Assembly: GCF_047511655.1 (NCBI RefSeq)
Contig: NC_133399.1
Span: forward strand, 7,319,333-7,383,332
Reading direction: 5' to 3'
Length of the DNA stretch: 64,000 nucleotides
DNA from: Castor canadensis
Lineage: Eukaryota; Chordata; Mammalia; Rodentia; Castoridae
In this document: one piece after another, positions 22,246 to 34,865 of the stretch
Layout of the letters: every line of letters begins with the position of its first letter
Position numbering within the stretch: the first letter of the stretch is position 1
Made by a program: the position numbers and the translations under genes
The notes under the pieces: generated by a model
Database searches by the model: none
Told to the model about the DNA's origin: nothing
What the model saw: only the letters and a program-made list of their open reading frames with translations

Positions 22246-22850
22246 GCATTTATATATATAGAGAGAGAGAATGTACTGCATAATATGCAATTATATATAT
22301 AATGTGTTTCCATAACTGAAACTTTTAGAAGAGACTAAGAGAAGAGGGAAAGAAGAAGAGAATGAAGAAGAGAGTGAATAATATTGAAATGCATCACAAC
22401 TTTATGGGAATAAGACACAATGAAACTCACTGAAAATTCTTGGACTATACAAGATAGGGTAAAATAGTAAGGTAAAGTACCCGGGGGTTAGACTGACCAA
22501 AGTACAATATATTTTCAGGTAAAATACCCAGGCAAAACCCCACTGAAAAATGAACAGACACTTAAACATTTAAGGACAATATTTTAAAACAGGTCATGTT
22601 AAGGGGAAGGCACAAGTGGGAGGTGGACAATAAATGAAGAGGATAAAAGTGGGTGAAAATGGTAAATGTGTTTTCAATACATGTATGAATATGGAACATT
22701 TAAGCCTAATGAAGTCATTTTAAGAAGGTGGATGGGAAAGAGTGAGAAAAATGGAGGAAATGAACAAAGCCATGGTACATTGTTTGCCTATGTGAAAATA
22801 TCACACAGAATCACTGTACAACTCATATACTAATAAGAAATAAATTAAAT
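22045..22850 (+). mobile_element. Old L1 3' part (right half of the host), then old L1 3'UTR
   Basis: It begins with ACTCCTATTAGAGTATG and AATGTTGGAGAGGATGCA, the ORF2 C-terminal region, directly continuing the L1 broken at 15990. A (TA)n tract at 22200-22262 follows. From about 22320 to 22850 it resembles an older L1 3'UTR (GGGAAAGAGTGAGAAAAATGGAGG, an A-rich end). Confidence 0.7.
22200..22262. repeat. (TA)n microsatellite
   Basis: Roughly twenty TA repeats, then a short TATATA/GAGA mix. It is self-complementary and could form a cruciform or be length-polymorphic. Confidence 0.95.
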
Positions 22851-22859
22851 CAGAAAGAA

Positions 22860-24895
22860 AAATGTACTAACACCAATGCTTCTGAAATTATTCCACAATT
22901 TTGAAGCTGAAGGAATCCAATGAAAGTGACTATACAAAGTCAGTAAATATGAAATACCACAGAAACTGAATAAAGGACAAAAACCATACTATCATCTCAA
23001 TAGATGAAGAAAATGCCATTGAGAGACTCCATCTTCCCTCTATGATAAAAAGCCTTAAGAAACTATAATAAACAAAATGTAGTTAAGAATATGTACAATA
23101 AATTTGGGTCAAAAATTACCTAAAATGGGAGAAAACAAACCATTTTCTCTAAATTCATGAATGAGACAAAGGTATGTGCTGTCACTACTCTTATTCAATA
23201 TATTGCTATAAAACTTATTCAAAATTGGAAAGGAAGAGAAAGAAATAAAAGGGATGCAAACAGGACAGGAAGAACTGAAATTATGCCTTTTTGCAGATGA
23301 TATGACCCTGTATTTAAAAGTCCATAGAGATATCACTAGAACACTCCTAGATCTACTAAGCATTTTCAGCAAAGTAACAAGACAAAAAAATCAATATAAA
23401 ATTCTGGAGCTGTTTTTATATACCAATAATGAAGAGGCTGAGGAAGAAATCAAGAAAATCATCACATCCACAATTGCCTAAAACTTAAATATCTAGGAAT
23501 AAACCTAATGAAGGGGATGAAAGGCCTCTACAAGAAATACTATAAAATATTGAAGAGGAAATTGGAAACAATAGGAGATTAAAGGACCTCTTATGTTCAT
23601 GTATCAGGAGAACTTACACTGTAGTAATGGCATATTAATAAAACCAATCTACATATTCAATGCAATGACCATCAAAATCCCAGTGTCATTCTTCACAGAA
23701 AAAAGAAAATCAATCTTACACCTTGTATGGAAACATAAAATACCCAAATTAACCAAAAGCAATCCTGAGTAAAAAGAGCCATGCTGGGGATGTCACAATA
23801 CCTTACTTAAAATTATAATGCAAAGCTATACTGAAAAAACAGTATGGTGCTGGCACAAGAACAGATACAATGATGAACAGAATAGAATTGATGATCTAAA
23901 CAAAAGCCCTTATACTGACAGCCATCTGATTATGACAAGGCAGCCAGAAACCTATGTTGAAGAAAATACAGTCATTTCAACAAAGGTTGTTGAGAACACT
24001 GAATATCCACATTTAGAAGACTGAAATTACATGTTTATATCATCCTGTACAAAAACTAATTTAAAATGAATCAAAGATTATAATGTAAGATCAATAATTT
24101 TGAAACTACTACAGGAAGCATAAGAAGAACTCTTGAAAATATAAGCATTAGTAACCCTTTTCTGAATAGAACTCCAGTTACTCAGAGGATAAAAACAATA
24201 ATTAAATATGGATAATGGACTGTCTAAAGAAGAATGAATATAGAATTGTCAAACCTATTGAAATTACCACAAGGAGACTAAGGTAGAAAGAAGAAAAATA
24301 GAGGAGATGAACCAATTGGGGTTATTACACATGTATACATGAAAATGTACATAGAAGCTCCCTCTATAGCTATCTTAAACATATAAAAAATGTAAATTTT
24401 ATTTATCTTTTACACAATTGCAGGACAGGAGAACAGAATAGGTCCTGTCCGTTGGTGTTGGTACAAGTGGGAGGATGGAAAAATCTTGTAGGAAAGTGAA
24501 TAAGGTGCAAATTCAGTGTACATATGTCTATAAAAGGAAAAATGAGACATGTTGAAACTATTCTATGATTGGGGGGAGGGGAGAATAAGGAGAATGATGG
24601 AAGAGGTGAATTCAACTATAGTATATTTGGCATATTGTAAGAAACTTTGTAAATGTCACAGTGTACCACCATCACAATAAAAAATTTAAATTACAAAATG
24701 GAACCACAATAAATTAAAAGTTATGCAATAATAAGGAAGCAATTGACCAGAATCAAAAGAAAAACTGCAAAATGAAAGTAATCTTTCCCAGGTATTCATC
24801 AGATAAAAGATGAATATCTAGCTCTTTAGAGCTCCAAAAATTAAGCACCAATAAATAAAACAATACAACCAATATATGTACAAATAAATTGAGCT
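22860..24895 (+). mobile_element. Old L1 ORF2 (plus) with a nested L1 3' end
   Basis: A decayed reverse transcriptase: ATCTCAATAGATGAAGAAAA (IDAEKA region) near 22995, and LFADDMTLYLK at 23287-23319, so the FADD box is still readable. Then come the thumb and C-terminal region with many frameshifts. Around 24225-24695 an L1 3'UTR-like segment interrupts it. ORF2-like text (TTCATCAGATAAAAGATGAATATCTA) resumes near 24795. Confidence 0.8.
24225..24695 (+). mobile_element. L1 3'UTR insertion inside the older L1
   Basis: The purine-rich text GGGGGGAGGGGAGAATAAGGAG, GATGGAAGAGGTGAATTCAACTATAG and a terminal AATAAAAAATTTAAAT tail are typical of L1 3' ends. The older ORF2 is interrupted on both sides. 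Confidence 0.6.
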
Positions 24896-26339
24896 ATAAT
24901 ATGATGTAAAGGGAAGTACCTGGGAGAAAGGTGACAGAATACACCTCAATTTATAAGTTGAGTATATGAAATATATTTTAGATTAATGGGAAAATGAATA
25001 ATATATCCAGTAACATCATACATGAGAGAAGCAAGAGTTGGTGCTCATAGGTGGAAAAGGATTTGTGCTTGTCCCTGAATGGTGAAAATGTCTGAATGGA
25101 GGTAATCATAGGCTAAAAGAAAATAATCCCAGAAAGGGAAACACAGAGAAGAATGATCACAGAATACTTAAAAATTTTATTGAGGAGAGTGTACAAAATG
25201 GGTGAGCTTCATAACTTCAGAAAGATCAGATAAGATTACTTCCCTCTTATATAGAAAGTATGAAGGAAAAGAAATAAACATTTATAAAATCCATACACTT
25301 AGAAAAAGTACCATCTAGGCTGCTGTGTCTCTCAGCTTCCCCACAGCCAATAGGATCATAAATTTGGGAGTTTGAAGGGCAACATTGGTTATAGTCCCAA
25401 TTCTGATAATTTCATCATCCAACAGTTTTAAATTGACATGAAAAACAAACTTCCTCAGAGACTGTCTTATAACTACTTGATCCCAAATGTCCAGAATAAG
25501 GTAAAAACAAACCCAGTGTCGGCATGAATTCATTCCTTTTATTTATCTGCTTTTATCAGAAAAATATGCTAAGGTGATTTGAAGCACAAAATATTATTGT
25601 GACATGAATATGAAATTACCCATAGGCACAGGTATTGTCAATTGGTTATCATCTGATAGACTTTGCGGGAAGTGATTGCATTCTAAGTGCTCTGATCTAA
25701 TCAATTGATTGATCCTTTCACGTATTTCAACTTGGTGAGAGTGTTGAGTGATAGTGAAAAGTAGTTGGTGGGGCTCAGTTAGATGATGTGAGCTGCAAAG
25801 CTGTACCTTGTCCCCTTTCTCCTCATCAATGTGCCCTGCTTCCTGGCTGCCATGAGGTGAGGAGCTTTGCTCCAACACATACTCTGTGCTCTTCTGTGTC
25901 ACCACAGACAAGAAAAAATGGTGAGGTCACCTTGTATTGAAATCTATAAAACCATGAACCTAAGTAAATTTTTCTTCAAGTTTTTTCTCTCATATATTTA
26001 TCCTAACAATGAAAAAAAAACCTAACAGTTATTCTGACACCACGTGATAATGTGGGGGAAATTGAAAGCAATTTTAAGTGGAAGAGGAAAAAAGGAAGCC
26101 ATGTCAAAATTTGAACTGTTTTATCAATGGCTTGATCTGTAGAATTTTACTTTCTCAAATGCAATTATCACTAAACTGTTTATTTTGACTTAACTCTTGA
26201 TTAACGTGCAGTAGGAATAACTGACACTGAGAGATACAGGTACCCTGAACTCTGCTTCCATAATGATAACATGATATAAAACTCTGATAGAATATTACTC
26301 CAAGGATGTTAATGCATGTAACAATGAAATGAAATCCAT
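24896..26339. other. Intergenic, unassigned; two small open frames
   Basis: No family is recognised. Minus-strand frames at 25594-25911 (105 codons) and 25315-25533 (72 codons) lie in tandem and could be one decayed gene or chance. I see no domain, splice sites or poly(A) tail to decide. Confidence 0.35.
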
Positions 26340-26735
26340 AGACAACAGTGGCAAATGCGAAATCTTATTTACTGTGGCACTATTCACATTATTCAACCAA
26401 GTGTTCATCACAGCATGAATGGATGAAGAATACTAGAGTCATAAAGAAGAATGAAATCCTGTCATTTGTGGTGACATGGATGGACCAGCAGGAAATTCTT
26501 CTAGGTGCAATGAGATAGAAGCATGAACTCAAGGACCACAGGTTCTCTCATCAACAGATAGAAATTTAAAAAGGTGATATGAATACAGAAGCATGATTGC
26601 CCTAATTTGAAAAGTGATAAATGGAGGGTGAATAATGGGAGGCTTGATTTAATCAGCACATGTGTGGAAACATAACCCCTAAATATCATTCCTAGTGTAA
26701 AATTAATGCATGTTAATCTAAGGAAAAATAAATTA
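26340..26735 (+). mobile_element. Old L1 3' end (plus)
   Basis: The text TGTGGCACTATTCACATTATTCAACCAAG, GAATGAAATCCTGTCATTTGTGGTGACATGGATGGA and a following 3'UTR match the ORF2 terminus. It is truncated at its 5' side and diverged. Confidence 0.85.
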
Positions 26736-27279
26736 TGCAATACAGAAAAGTTCCATGAAACCAGATCCCTCAGTTTTGTACCTTCCCAGCTAATTCTTGT
26801 CCCTCCTTTCTCAAACCCTGATCCACCAATGTATTCATCATTTACATGTTATCGTTTTAAAAATACTATCTATATTATGAAAACATTCACCCAGCAAAGA
26901 TAGAAAAGTAGCTAACTTTGTGAGCCTCTTTTGCACATTGACTATGGTAGTAGAAATTTTTCCAACTATGGTATAACTCCAGTACCTATTTCTCTGTTTT
27001 CAATATATTTATGCAAATTTAACACTCCATTCACTTGGTTGCAATTTCTTTTATGACATCCAATCATCTCCTTCATCCTTGGAAATTCCCATTTGTCTCT
27101 TAGAACATATTTTTAGGAATTATTCCACCCTAATGTGTGACATATATCACACTAAATAACTTTTCATTTATTTTATTAAAATTTGTCTTTATATCACCAG
27201 AGGATGGATGTGGGAATCTGTTTCCACAAAAAAATTCCATAGAATCCATTTCCACAAAAATCACAGATCCTTGAGATCC
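26736..27279. other. Intergenic, no gene recognised
   Basis: AT-rich sequence between an old L1 tail and the end of the recognisable OR homology. Nothing else is seen. Confidence 0.4.
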
Positions 27280-27765
27280 ACAAACATTGAAAACCACTAA
27301 GCTATGTAGGATGGAGTTCAGGGCACTCACCATTTAGGACACCAGAACCAACAACATATAGAACTAGAGGTTCATGGTGACTGTGTAATGTAGAGGGTGA
27401 CAAATGTCCACAAAGTGATCAAACTCCATCATGGTGAAAAGAAGGATGTGCGATTGTTTAAGTTGCATGAAAAACTACATTTGAGTAATGCAGTCTTTGT
27501 AAGTGAAGGCCGTGGTCTGCATTTGGGTCTTCACCAGCATCATTGGGATGATGTTGGAGGCAACACAGATGTCCACAAAGGACAGGTTAGAGGTGAAGAA
27601 CTACATGGGTGTGTGCAGGTGAGAGACTGAGATCATTGCCGGGATGACTACATTCCCAAACACAGGTACAAGGGCAGAAAGAGTCCAGAGGATGGGCTGC
27701 AACCTGTGGTCTTCTGAAATCACCAGAAGAAATTCTACAATCCATGTGTCAAACTCTGGCACCAT
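27280..27765 (-). pseudogene. Odorant receptor pseudogene (OR7-like), 5' half, heavily decayed
   Basis: Read on the minus strand from ATG at 27765: EFLLVISEDHRLQPILW, GNVVIPAM (TM1, GN retained), SHLHTPM, then a stop where tyrosine of MYFF should be. SNLSFVDICVASN, KDCITQM and CHPLHYTV follow, where [15 protein letters not shown] has become MEFDHFVDICHPLHY. Several in-frame stops and small shifts are visible. Homology ends near 27280 in about the fourth transmembrane segment, so TM5-TM7 are missing. The acceptor-like TTTTTTCATTAAG before the leader GCCATCAACTAC matches the layout in the other two genes. Confidence 0.88.
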
Positions 27766-27829
27766 GTAGTTGATGGCCTTAATGAAAAAGAGGTATGACA
27801 CAATTGTGCAGAAGTAATCAGACAAAAAT

Positions 27830-28925
27830 AATGTCTTATATGTTCTCTATTCAATACTTGAATTCCTAGGTTTTGCATATGCATCTGCTCCTCTGTAGAG
27901 AATCCCCTTGCATTCTCTCTTTGGAATTCCTGTTCACTCTCAGACTCTTTCTAAGAGGTCATGTATTGAAAAATGTTAATCACTAATGCTTTCATGCATT
28001 TGAGGAATGTAATGTAGCGATGATCATGTTCTGGTCAGTGTGCAAGAAATGATTGATCTGCACAAGAAAGAAAATAACTCTAAAATCCACTGTGACAAAT
28101 AATACAGGGAAATGAATGAAAATACAATCACATAAAGAAATTATAATATAACATGTCAGGAGATTTCAGAATTTGGAAAAAAAATAAGAGCTATGAAGCA
28201 AAGTACATCAGGAGTGGTATTTTTACTGGGCTTTCAGGCAAGAAGAACATACAGATGATACTGGCAAAGAAACCCCAGGAAGACAAAGAGGGAGTCACAG
28301 TTATCTGCAGAACTGCATTTGTGGTAGGAGGAACAGCCATGCAAATTCTTATGGAAGATACTTCATTCAGAAATTCAAGGTGCATAGGAAGCAAATACGA
28401 CTAGGAGAATGAACAGGATAGAGATGGATGAGAGGGGTGCCAGGGAATAAACAGACACATCACTTATGGAATTTCAAGACACAAGGAGTCTGTCTGTTCA
28501 GATGCTCTTACACTAGCATTTTAAGCTACAAAGTTGCACTGTTGATTGAAATGCATCACCTGTTTGTTACTATTGTTGGCTTGCATTATAACCTATGCTT
28601 TTTGCATTACATTTTGAAATATATTAAACCCAGGTCCACTTTCTGTTAAACCTCCTTTCACTTTTAAAGATACACACACAACACTTGAAAACATGCCACA
28701 TGTGGTGGTTTGTAAGGGCTATGTTAATACCAAGTTCTTCTCATTCTCAGTCTCACATGAGGAAGGAAAAGACACAAAACAGCTATCTTCATCTTATTAT
28801 GTTTCTGTGAAGGGATGTATGAATTACACTGAGAATTTCCACGTTATAAATTTCCCATACACATTTAAACTTGAGAAGAGCCTTGGTAGGGACATTTCCT
28901 ACCGTGTATTTAAAGAAATATTTTT
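27830..28925 (-). other. Upstream part of OR duplication unit 1
   Basis: The blocks CTCCTCTGTAGAGAATCCCCTTGC near 27890 and GAAATGCATCACC...GAATATATT-type text near 28545-28640 match 36590-36620 and 37125-37215, in the same order and orientation, upstream of the second OR. The open frame at 28153-28404 has no coding support and is not conserved. Confidence 0.7.
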
Positions 28926-28929
28926 TAAA

Positions 28930-29003
28930 GGGCTGGGAATGTAGCTCAGGGGTAGAGAGCTTTCCTAGCATAGACCAGAAATAGATTTGATCTCTAGCAA
29001 TGA
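28930..29003 (+). mobile_element. ID SINE (shared with the paralogous unit)
   Basis: GGGCTGGGAATGTAGCTCAG and GGGTAGAGAGCTTTCCTAGCA are close to the rodent ID consensus (A box to B box). A comparable ID element sits at the corresponding place in the second OR unit (37521-37597). Confidence 0.85.
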
Positions 29004-29519
29004 ACAGATAAAAATATGGGTGAGGGGAGACACAGAGGCCTTAGGGAAGTCAGAGTCAGAAATGAGGCACCTGAGAGAAATTAAATTTCCTTAATGGAGA
29101 AAAGGTCTATCAAGTTCAAGTGGTCCTGGAGAGGTTGTATAGAACAAACAGCTTTCATGTTTTTGACTGGATTCTAACTCCAACCATATCCACTTGGGAA
29201 CTAGTAAAAAATCATAAAAGATCAAAACAGCAATTCTCAAATAAGAAAAGAAATGGCATATTCTGAGTGGTATAACACACACTGAACACACATATGGGGA
29301 AATAAAACTCAAAGAAGAAATAAAGTCTTAAAGAAATACACAAAGAAGAATAAAATTTGTGAAATATTGGGAGATATCTTACCTGAAATCTTCAATATTT
29401 ATTAGGCTAATTGTGCAAAATTGGATCTTCCATTGAAAGGCTGTTATCTGTGGAATATAGGCATAGCATAATAATAAAATGAAAATGCTGCCCTATCTGA
29501 CAAATAAGAAATGCATATT
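29004..29519. other. Unit-1 intron sequence, no element recognised
   Basis: Part of the duplicated OR-unit sequence (CAATATTTATTAGGCTAAT near 29391 matches CAGTATTTATTAAGTTAAT near 37780). No gene is seen. Confidence 0.45.
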
Positions 29520-30440
29520 CTTCCACAGGTAGTCACTGTTTCTCTTTTCCACCTGAGTGGATGCAAGGGTCCTAGGAATACAGTATCTACACACAATGAA
29601 CCCACATTAAGAATCTCAGTTCCTCTTCTAACTGGGCTTCCATTGGCATCACTTTACTGTCAACAATGATCCTGTACTGCTGAGCTCAATATTCACTTCC
29701 TTTTATAGAATGGGAAATAAACACATCAGTGAATTAATCAAAATAGCAGCAGACAGCTACAGCCATCTCTCAGTTTTTGGGTGGGTTGAATGGGTTATCA
29801 GGTGACTTTGGGTAAATGCTCCTATCTTCCATCTCTCCGAAGCTCACCTGAAGCCCTTGAAAGGATTTTGGACTCACCTGGATGGGCTTTCTGCACAAAT
29901 GTCTTACCATGGAAGTCCAGATTCTATTCTTGATGTGACAGTGGAAACTGAAGGTAGGTTCACACCCAAGGCAGCAGGAATTGCTCAAGCATCACTCCCT
30001 GACCGAGATGATTACCGCACAGGACACAACCATGTCCCACCCAGCCCAAGTCTCTCACACACACACAGAGGACAATGGCAGGGGAGGTATTGCAGCACCG
30101 TGTATGCTCACTGGGCACATTTCCCTTCTATATTCCAGTCTGGAGAACATCATTTCCCTATGTTATGTTGCTCTGCAGGCAGCCAATTTCCTTACTGATT
30201 CTCTGTTCCCAAGATCTCAGGTGAATTGATCTTTACCACCTCTTCTTCAGCTCATTTGCCCTCTAAGGATATAACCCCTAACACCTTATCCAAAAGCTCA
30301 CTTAGTCTTCTCCAGCGTCTACATCTGATGAACCCATCTTATCTAGGTCCCTTGGCTCCGCAAAGCCTTGACTAGTGTTGGAGACACGGTCCCTGATAAC
30401 TTCAAAATGTTTACTAAGTTTTCTTCAATAAGGGGGTGAT
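29520..30440 (-). other. Conserved upstream block of OR unit 1
   Basis: It aligns by eye with 39465-40400 and, in part, 47090-47350. Shared landmarks include TTTACTGTCAACAATGA, GGGAAATAAACACATCA, and CTTGACTAGTGTTG followed by GGGGGTGATCTGC. Three copies of the same upstream DNA therefore exist. It contains the candidate noncoding exon at 29878-29960. Confidence 0.75.
29878..29960 (-). other. Candidate noncoding 5' exon of OR unit 1
   Basis: On the minus strand it ends GCCCATCCAG|GTGAGTCC at 29878/29877, the same donor as the candidate exon at 8673 (+). A second donor-like TTCAG|GTGAGC follows about 30 bases downstream. The coding exon it would serve is a pseudogene. Confidence 0.5.
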
Positions 30441-31044
30441 CTGCGATCCATTGATAGAAAAGCATAAGTGTCATAAAACTTGGCTTCATGCAGTTTTCAA
30501 AATAATAAAAGTGTTAGGTTTATGATACAAATTACGAGATTATATTTAGCCATGCATTTTAAAATTATTTTAGTATAAATTAATTTGTACAAAATTGGTT
30601 CCTTTTCACAATTATATTCAATCATATGGAACACTGATTCACTTTTTCTACATCACTGTTTCATGGCTACCCTCATCACATCTTTTAACCATTTTACTGA
30701 GCTTCATTATGCTATTTTCATATGTACATATCAAAGTGTTCTTTAATTACTTTGAAAATTATAAAACGAATGCATTTAAATGATTACATGTACACTTCCC
30801 TGAAATTAACAACTAATAAATATTGTCTGATTCAGCTTTCATAAATGTCTATGCTTTGTGGTCTGAACTGTTGTGAACCCCATTCCAAATTTACTTAGAA
30901 TGGTCAAGGGATCAGCCTTCCTGGGTCCCTTGGGAGTCAAGATCTCAAAACATTAATTTTAGAGGAGACAGAAATATTCAGAGTATAAAAATGAATCCAA
31001 AATTCAAGACTGTGGGGCCAAAATGCCCAAAACCTGGCAGGTGC
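30441..31044. other. Intergenic, no gene recognised
   Basis: AT-rich sequence within the upstream region of OR unit 1; no recognisable element. Confidence 0.4.
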
Positions 31045-31540
31045 TCAGTAGATATTTATTTTCTCAGTGAACTCATAAATGATGTTAGCACATGTGGCTT
31101 GAGATTTCAGTGTGAAATGCTGTTGAAGTAGCTCATAATAGTTTATGAATATTGTTTTGAAATATGGATAAAGTGTTTGGGGAAGGAAATAAGGGAAATT
31201 TAGTGGGCTAGAGGTATGGTACATTTCAGCAATGTCCAGGGAAGGCCCTTGACTGTTCTGCTGGTCTTGAGTAGTGACTCTCCAGACTGTGAGAGGCCCT
31301 TGTGGTAAGAAACTGAGAATAGTTACCAACGCCATAGGGGGCCCTGTGCAACACCCACCATGACAACAGCCTTCAGTGCTAACAGCACTGAAGAATGAAC
31401 TCTTCTCATGAGCTGAGTGAGTCTGGAGGAGCTTCCTGAGCTCCAGATGATAACTCAGCCTGTGCAATAGTAGTAACTGACCCATATAAAACTCTGAACA
31501 CAAAACCCAACCATGCCATGCCAAGAATTTTTTTCACAGA
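31045..31540 (-). other. Distal upstream block of OR unit 1
   Basis: It shares GGCAGGTGCTCAGTAG-like text and TTCTGCTGG...TTTAAG/TTGAG landmarks with 40770-41160 and 47440-47930. A 159-codon open frame (31045-31524) spans it. The corresponding segments in the two other copies do not preserve that frame, so I treat it as noncoding. Confidence 0.6.
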
Positions 31541-31682
31541 TGAAAAGATAACAAATGGGTATTGTTTTAGTTAGTTTCTGGTAATTTGATTCACAAAAAC
31601 TACAACCTAATATGTGTGTTGTTTCTCTCTAGTGTTTATGCCTTCTTTTTTATTTTAATTTATTTATTCATTCATTCATTTT

Positions 31683-31890
31683 CCAGGGCTAGGGATTAAA
31701 CTCATGGTCTCATATTTCCTAGGTATTTGCTCCACAACTTGATCCACAGTTCTAGCTTATTTTGTGTTTGCTTGTTTTCATATAGGGTCTCATGATAATT
31801 TTTCCCAGGCTGGCCTCAGATAATGGTTCTCTGTCCTGTACCTCCTGAGGAGGTGGGACCACAAGTGTGTGCAACCACACCCAACTTTTA
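31683..31890 (-). mobile_element. Composite ID-B1-type SINE (minus, old)
   Basis: A reversed tRNA-like part (GGGCTAGGGATTAAACTCATG, GCTCCACAACTTGATCC) is followed by a reversed B1-like part (GGGTCTCATGATAATTTTTCCCAGGCTGGCCTC, CACAAGTGTGTGCAACCAC). The same composite is at 60205-60395. Confidence 0.75.
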
Positions 31891-31894
31891 CTTT

Positions 31895-33235
31895 TTAATT
31901 TTTATTGGACACATAATTGTACAGTGCTTGCTATTTCAATATGTAATTTAGATGTATAGTGATTTATTCTGCTATATTACCATACACATCATCTTAAACA
32001 TTTTTGTATTCATTGGGAACATTCAAAATATCATTTTCTAACTATATACAAACCATAAATTATTGTTAGGTATATTAACCCTATTGTGCTGATGAACTTG
32101 AGAAATTTTTACTCCTATGTAATATTTTCTACTGAATCACAAGTCTCTGTCTCTCCTCTCTCCTGCTTAACGAGTCTCAGCCTTTAATACACTCTATTTT
32201 ACTCTCAACTACTATGAATCAGTATAATAATAATTTATTATAATTTATATATCTCTGCATCTGAGTAGGCATGTGTGCTATTTTTGTTTTTTACCTGGCT
32301 TCTTTCATTTAACACAATTTCCTTCTGTTCCATCTGAGTTTCTGAAAATGACACAATTTCATTCTATCTATGGCTCAGTGATATGGTATTGTGTTTATAT
32401 ATCAAATTTTCTTTATCCATCTGTCCTTAAGTGGACACTCAGGTTTGTTCTATAACTTGGATATTGTAAATAATCCTGAAATGAAGGGCTGTGTTTCTCT
32501 TTTCAGCATTCTGATTTCCCATTCTTTGGATGTCTATTGAGTAGTGGCACTGCTCAATCATATGGTAGGTCCATCTTTAATTTTTTTGTGTAATTTCCAT
32601 ACTATTTTCTATAATGACTGCATTATTTTATGTTCTATTAACAGTGTATGTGGATTTCCCATACCACACTTCCAAAGAAAATTTTTAAATATAGTCATTC
32701 TGACTGTGATGATATGGTAGTCTCTTATGTGTCAGTCTGCATCTTCCTTATGAATAGTGATGTTGAATATTTTCTGTATCATTTTACCATTTACATCTTA
32801 TTCTTGGAAAAGTGTATTCCAATCAGTTATCTGTTTTTAAATCAAATTGTTTGACTATTAACCATTGAATGTTTTGAGTGTTTATATACTCCGGATTTGA
32901 TTCTCTTGTTACAGTAACAATTTGTAATTATTTTCTCATATCATGCTTGATCTTAAACTGCTCATGGTCTCCACTGCTCTGTAGAGGATTTTTGGTTTGA
33001 TGTAATTCTATTTGTATAGTTTTGGTTTTATAATTATGCTTTTGGGATCAGATCCATGAAATCTTTGCCCATAACAGTTTCTTCACATATTTCTCCTGTT
33101 TTCTTAGTGGTACTTGAATGTTTTGGAACTTACGGTTGAATCTTTCATCTCTGTGAGGATTTCTATGTATTGTGAAATTTAAAATTCTGTTTTTTAAATT
33201 CTGCATGCAATTATTTAGCTTTCCCAAAACCACTT
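31895..33235 (-). mobile_element. Ancient L1 3' end (L1M-type, minus)
   Basis: It starts with the complement of an ancient-L1 3'UTR (ATTGTACAGTGCTTGC, GGAACATTCAAAATATC) and continues into diverged ORF2 C-terminus on the minus strand (complement of the AATCCTGAAATGAAG / TGGCACTGCTCAATCATATGG region). Open frames here are repeat shadows. Confidence 0.8.
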
Positions 33236-33239
33236 GCTG

Positions 33240-34865
33240 AAGGTATTACTGTCAATATTTGGTTTTGCTTGTTTATTAGCATATGTTAATTGTAAAAGTG
33301 AGAGTTTCACTGCGGTATTTCCCTACATGCATGTAGCATGCTTTGATCATATTATCCCTCTGTACCTCATTTTATTCCTTCTGTCACCTCTTTATAACTT
33401 TCCTATCAATTATTACATGGGATTCATTATGAACTTTTCATACATATTTACAATATTCTTCGATTCTATTCTTCCATCTCCTCCCTCATCCTCTCCAAAT
33501 CTCAATAGTAATCAATCATTTTTTCATTTCCTTTTATGCATTTTTGTCATTGTATATAAATTATACTAAGGGTTTTATTGTGATTTTCCATACATACGCA
33601 TGAAGTAATTGATCAGATCCACTCTGTCTGTTGCACCTCTTTGTCACACTTCCTCCCTTTCAACTAATTTTGGTGAGTTTAACTACCTTATTTTCATACA
33701 TGTGTATCAATAAATTCAATCATAATCACCCTCTCACACTCTCTTTTAGCCCTCCTCCATCCCAGTGGTTCCGCTCCCCAAACAGTTCTTGTTTCATGTT
33801 CATGTAATTTCCTCTTTTTCTGTCTGACTTATTTCACTTAACTTGATTATTTCTACTTCTGTTCATCCATTTCCTGCAAAGGACATAATTTCATTCATCT
33901 TTATAGGTAAACGCTACATTGTATATATACACCACAAATTCTTTACCCAGTCAATGGTTGATAGGAACCTAGGCTGGTTCTATAGCTTAGCCATTGTGAA
34001 TGGTGTTGTTTTAAACATGAGTGTGCCCATGTCTCAATTGTATGCTGACTTACTTTCCTTCTGATGCTGTCCAGGATTGCTGTAACAGAATCATATGATA
34101 ACTCTATGTTTAGTTTTTTTTCAGGAATATCCACTGAATTCCATAGTGGCTGCACTAACTTTCCTGCCCACCAACAGTCCATAATGATTCCCTTTCCCCT
34201 GCATCCCCTTTGTCACTTGTTTTCGTGATGATTGCCATTGAGACTGGGGAAAGACAGAATCTCGGAGTTCTTTTGAGTTGCATTTACTTTACAGGTAAGG
34301 GTGTCGAACTTTTATTCACGTATTTATTAGCCATTTATACATCTTTTCAGAAGTGTCTATGTAATTCATTTCCCCATTTATTAATTAGATTGTTACAGGT
34401 GTTTAATTTTTGGGTCTCTTTACATATTGTGAATATCAATCCTTTATCCCATGACTAGCTTGCAAAGATTTTCTCCCATTCTGAAGATCGTTTCTTGATT
34501 CTGGTGATTGTTTCCTTCTGTGCATAAAACTACCAATTTGGTACCATTCCCTTTGTCAACTCTTGCTCTTATATCCTGAGTAATTGTATTTCAAATGAGA
34601 AATACATTAACTATGCCTATACATTCAGGGGTCTTTCCTTTAGTAGTTTCAATGTTCTGTGTCTTACTTTTAGACCTTTGATCCACTTGGAATTCATTTA
34701 ATATACAGTGAGAGAGAATTGGATCTAGCTTGACTCTTCTATATGTGGATATGCAGGTTTCCCAACATCATTTGCTGAAGAGACTATCTTTTCTCCACTG
34801 CAAGTTTTTGGCACCTTTGTTGAAAATCAGATAGCTGTAGTTACAAGGGCTTATTTCTCTGAATA
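33240..34865 (-). mobile_element. Old L1 3' end (minus)
   Basis: A 3'UTR-like pyrimidine-rich start, then the complement of the ORF2 end (CTATAGCTTAGCCATTGTGAATGG near 33980, GGATTGCTGTAACAGAATCATATG near 34073) and further RT/thumb region to about 34865. It is younger than the adjacent ancient L1 but degraded. Confidence 0.85.

Noticed and set aside
28930-29003. tRNA gene
   Set aside because: A- and B-box-like text belongs to an ID SINE; there is no complete cloverleaf and SINE copies recur through the window.
31045-31524. 159-codon minus-strand frame
   Set aside because: It lies in OR-unit upstream DNA. The two paralogous segments (40.8-41.1 and 47.4-47.9 kb) do not keep this frame.
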